Origin: an uncultured Clostridia bacterium
GTDB taxonomy: Bacteria > Bacillota > Clostridia > Oscillospirales > CAG-272
Assembly: GCA_905235755.1 (NCBI GenBank)
Contig: CAJONA010000056.1
Span: forward strand, 1 to 7,680
DNA length: 7,680 nt
Direction: 5' to 3'
Numbering within the stretch: the first letter of the stretch is position 1; each line of letters starts with the position of its first letter. The notes beneath the pieces are model-generated. The model was not told where the DNA came from, did not search any database, and worked only from the letters and a program-made list of their open reading frames with translations. The position numbers and the translations under genes were made by a program. Below are positions 5,988 to 7,680 of this stretch, piece after piece.

Positions 5988-6194
5988 ATGAAGAACGGAA
6001 TCCATCCCAATTACGTTGACGCTACGATAACTTGTGCGTGCGGCGAGGTTATTCATACAAGGTCCACAAAGGGCGATTTCAAAGTTGAAATTTGCTCCAA
6101 GTGCCATCCTTTCTACACCGGCAAACAGAAGTTTGTCGATGCGGGCGGACGTGTTGACAAGTTCAAAAAGCGTCTTGAAGGCATTAAATCGTAA
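5988..6194 (+). CDS. rpmE: 50S ribosomal protein L31, zinc-binding (C+) type
   Basis: L31 bridges the large subunit central protuberance and the small subunit head. The protein has 68 residues, typical of RpmE. It begins MKNGIHPNY, has TCACG (C16, C18) and ICSKCHPFYTG (C36, C39), which together form the four-cysteine zinc site of the C+ class, and ends with GRVDKFKKRL. Zinc-replete cells use this form; under zinc limitation many bacteria replace it with a cysteine-free paralogue, and none is seen here. AAAGG lies ten bases before the ATG, a rather long spacing. A dedicated promoter precedes the gene and a terminator follows, so it is probably monocistronic, with possible read-through from sigE. 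Confidence 0.97.
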   Translation: MKNGIHPNYVDATITCACGEVIHTRSTKGDFKVEICSKCHPFYTGKQKFVDAGGRVDKFKKRLEGIKS

Positions 6195-6202
6195 AAAGGA
6201 CT

Positions 6203-6234
6203 GAGTGGGAACGCTTTGCTGTCCCACTCTTTTT
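6203..6234 (+). terminator. Rho-independent terminator of rpmE
   Basis: GAGTGGGA (6203-6210) pairs with TCCCACTC (6222-6229) around an 11-base loop, followed by a T5 tract and then a longer T8 run a few bases on. It begins nine bases after the rpmE stop. Confidence 0.85.
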
Positions 6235-6254
6235 CTGTTTTTTTTACGAATATC

Positions 6255-6263
6255 GGAGGTGAT
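6255..6263 (+). promoter_or_regulatory. Shine-Dalgarno site of hflX, pointing at an ACG codon
   Basis: GGAGGTGAT (6255-6263) matches the 16S anti-Shine-Dalgarno over nine bases. The codon at the ideal distance, in the hflX frame, is ACG at 6269-6271. The ATG at 6262-6264 overlaps the site itself, is in another frame and stops after seven codons. Confidence 0.7.
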
Positions 6264-6268
6264 GCTTT

Positions 6269-7543
6269 ACGCAAAACATTTTTGACAAAACAAAAACGAC
6301 AACGGCTGTGCTTGTTTCCGTCGTGCCGAAGGGCGCCGACGAGCGCGAGTACGGCGCGTCTCTCGACGAACTGGCACGGCTTGCCGACACCGCGGGAGCG
6401 GAAGTCTTTTGCACTATGGTACAGCAAAAGCAAAGTCCCGACGCCGCGACGTATCTCGGAAAAGGCAAGCTCGACGAGCTTAAAGATATATGTATCGGCA
6501 ACGGCATCGACACGGTAATATTCGACTGCGAGCTGACGCCGTCGCAGATAAAAAACATCGAAAACGCGATAGGCGGCGACGTGAACGTCATCGACAGGAG
6601 CATGCTCATTCTCGATATTTTCGCGCTTCACGCCGAGAGCGCCGAGGGAAAGCTGCAGGTAGAACTCGCGCAGTTGAAATACACCGTGCCGCGCCTTGTG
6701 GGACGCGGAGCGGAGCTGTCGAGGCTCGGCGGCGGAATAGGCACGCGCGGACCTGGTGAAAGTCAGCTCGAAACAGACCGCAGGCACGTCAAGCGGCGCA
6801 TGGACGCGCTTGAAGGCGAATTGCGCGAGCTCGCTTCCAACAGGGAGACGCAGCGCGCGGCGCGCGACCGTTCGGGCATATTCAAATTTGCAATAGCGGG
6901 GTACACGAACGCTGGAAAGTCGACGCTTCTTAATTATCTTACAGACGCGGGCATTCTTGCCGAGGACAAGCTCTTTGCGACGCTCGATCCCACGACGAGA
7001 AAGTATGACCTGCCGAGCGGGACGCAGGTGTTGCTCACCGACACCGTCGGATTTATACGCAACCTGCCTCACCATCTCATAAAAGCGTTCCGCTCTACGC
7101 TCGACGAAGTTGCTTACGCCGACGCGATAATCGTCGTCATCGACGCTTCCGACAGCGACGCCGCGGCGCAGTTTGAGGTGACGCAGTCGTTGATAACGGA
7201 ACTCGGCGCGTCTTCAAAGCCGGTCGTCTACGTTTGCAACAAGATCGACAAAGCGGGCGATCTTCCGCTCGGAACGCCGAGCGCCGACACCGTTTTCATT
7301 TCGGCAAAAACGGGAGAAGGGGTCGACGATCTCATCGCGCTTCTTGAAAAGACCGCGGCGGCGCGCCGCAGGGAACTGACATTTCTGTTCCCGCACGCGG
7401 ACAGCGGCATGCTGAATAAGCTATATTCAAGCTCAAGCTCAAATGTCAAGAGCGTCGAGTACACCGAACTCGGCACGAAAGTCGTCGCCGTCTGCGATGA
7501 AAAGACGGCGGGACAGCTCGCAAAATATATGATCGGAGAATAA
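6269..7543 (+). CDS. hflX: Ribosome-associated GTPase HflX
   Basis: HflX is a GTPase that binds the 50S subunit and splits or rescues stalled ribosomes, notably under heat or antibiotic stress. The N-terminal HflX domain shows TYLGKGKLDEL and the hallmark GRGAELSRLGGGIGTRGPG followed by ESQLETDRR. The G domain has GYTNAGKST (G1), TLDPTTR (G2), DTVGF (G3), NKID (G4) and SAK (G5). Counting from the first canonical in-frame start, GTG at 6308, the protein is 411 residues. I place the start provisionally at ACG 6269 (424 residues) because a near-perfect ribosome site precedes it and the added residues QNIFDKTKTTTAVLVSV resemble family N-termini; GTG 6308 has no ribosome site. No promoter is obvious between the rpmE terminator and the gene. 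A YigZ-family gene starts two bases after the stop. Confidence 0.93.
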   Translation, partial: TQNIFDKTKTTTAVLVSVVPKGADEREYGASLDELARLADTAGAEVFCTMVQQKQSPDAATYLGKGKLDELKDICIGNGIDTVIFDCELTPSQIKNIENAIGGDVNVIDRSMLILDIFALHAESAEGKLQVELAQLKYTVPRLVGRGAELSRLGGGIGTRGPGESQLETDRRHVKRRMDALEGELRELASNRETQRAARDRSGIFKFAIAGYTNAGKSTLLNYLTDAGILAEDKLFATLDPTTRKYDLPSGTQVLLTDTVGFIRNLPHHLIKAFRSTLDEVAYADAIIVVIDASDSDAAAQFEVTQSLITELGASSKPVVYVCNKIDKAGDLPLGTPSADTVFISAKTGEGVDDLIALLEKTAAARRRELTFLFPHADSGMLNKLYSSSSSNVKSVEYTELGTKVVAVCDEKTAGQLAKYMIGE

Positions 7544-7544
7544 A

Positions 7545-7680
7545 ATGGAACAGATACGCACCGTCGGCAAAGCGGCGTCAGCCGAGATAGTCGAGAAAAA
7601 ATCGGTATTCATCGGATACGCCGCGCCCGTTTCAAGCGAAGCGGAGGCGCGTGATTTTGTCGCGTCGATAAAGAAAAAAC
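7545..7680 (+). CDS. YigZ/IMPACT family protein (UPF0029), N-terminal part, cut by window edge
   Basis: Only the first 45 residues are visible. They begin MEQIRTVGKAASAEIVEKKS and continue VFIGYAAPVSSEAEARDFVASIKKK. The pattern of a short strand with RTV, then EIVEKKSxFIGY, a PV turn and an acidic helix ending in IKKK is characteristic of the N-terminal domain of YigZ/YvyE proteins, which usually continues with HxDATH. Bacterial members have no settled biochemical role; the eukaryotic relative IMPACT regulates translation through GCN1. The ATG comes two bases after the hflX stop, and its ribosome site GGAG lies within the last hflX codons, so the two genes are very probably one operon. Confidence 0.82.
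   Translation, partial: MEQIRTVGKAASAEIVEKKSVFIGYAAPVSSEAEARDFVASIKKK

Overview
This is a chromosomal segment of an endospore-forming member of the Clostridia. The key evidence is an adjacent spoIIGA-sigE pair (the sigma-E protease and pro-sigma-E). It is supported by Gram-positive style Shine-Dalgarno sites (GGAGG), sigma-A-like promoters, intrinsic terminators and tRNA genes that encode their own CCA. Coding sequence is GC-rich at third positions, while the gaps between genes are short and AT-rich. I would not name a genus from this.

Layout. Left arm, minus strand: rsmA (16S rRNA dimethyltransferase), murD (peptidoglycan precursor ligase) and two tandem M42-family metallo-aminopeptidase genes, closely spaced and reading toward position 1. 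The last M42 gene overlaps the one before it by ATGA, leaves the window at position 1, and carries an apparent frameshift after codon 12. Middle, 3795-4317: a gap without protein genes that holds divergent promoters, tRNA-Thr(CGT) with a terminator, a GC-rich inverted repeat containing a possible antisense promoter, and tRNA-Gly(CCC) with a promoter and terminator. Right arm, plus strand: spoIIGA-sigE, then rpmE (zinc-type ribosomal protein L31) with its own promoter and terminator, then hflX (ribosome-associated GTPase) followed closely by the start of a YigZ/IMPACT-family gene cut by the right edge.

How the genes work together. SpoIIGA is the membrane protease that removes the N-terminal pro-sequence of SigE and so switches on the mother-cell programme after asymmetric division. 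rsmA, rpmE, hflX and the two tRNAs serve translation and ribosome upkeep. murD serves cell-wall synthesis, and the M42 peptidases serve peptide turnover.

I see no mobile element, CRISPR array, defence system or convincing novel multi-gene system; this is mainly a core housekeeping and sporulation region. The points most worth checking are sequence-level anomalies: the 2-nt frameshift in the first M42 gene, the lack of a normal start codon at the ideal position for hflX (an ACG sits there), and the crowded, partly overlapping promoters around tRNA-Thr.
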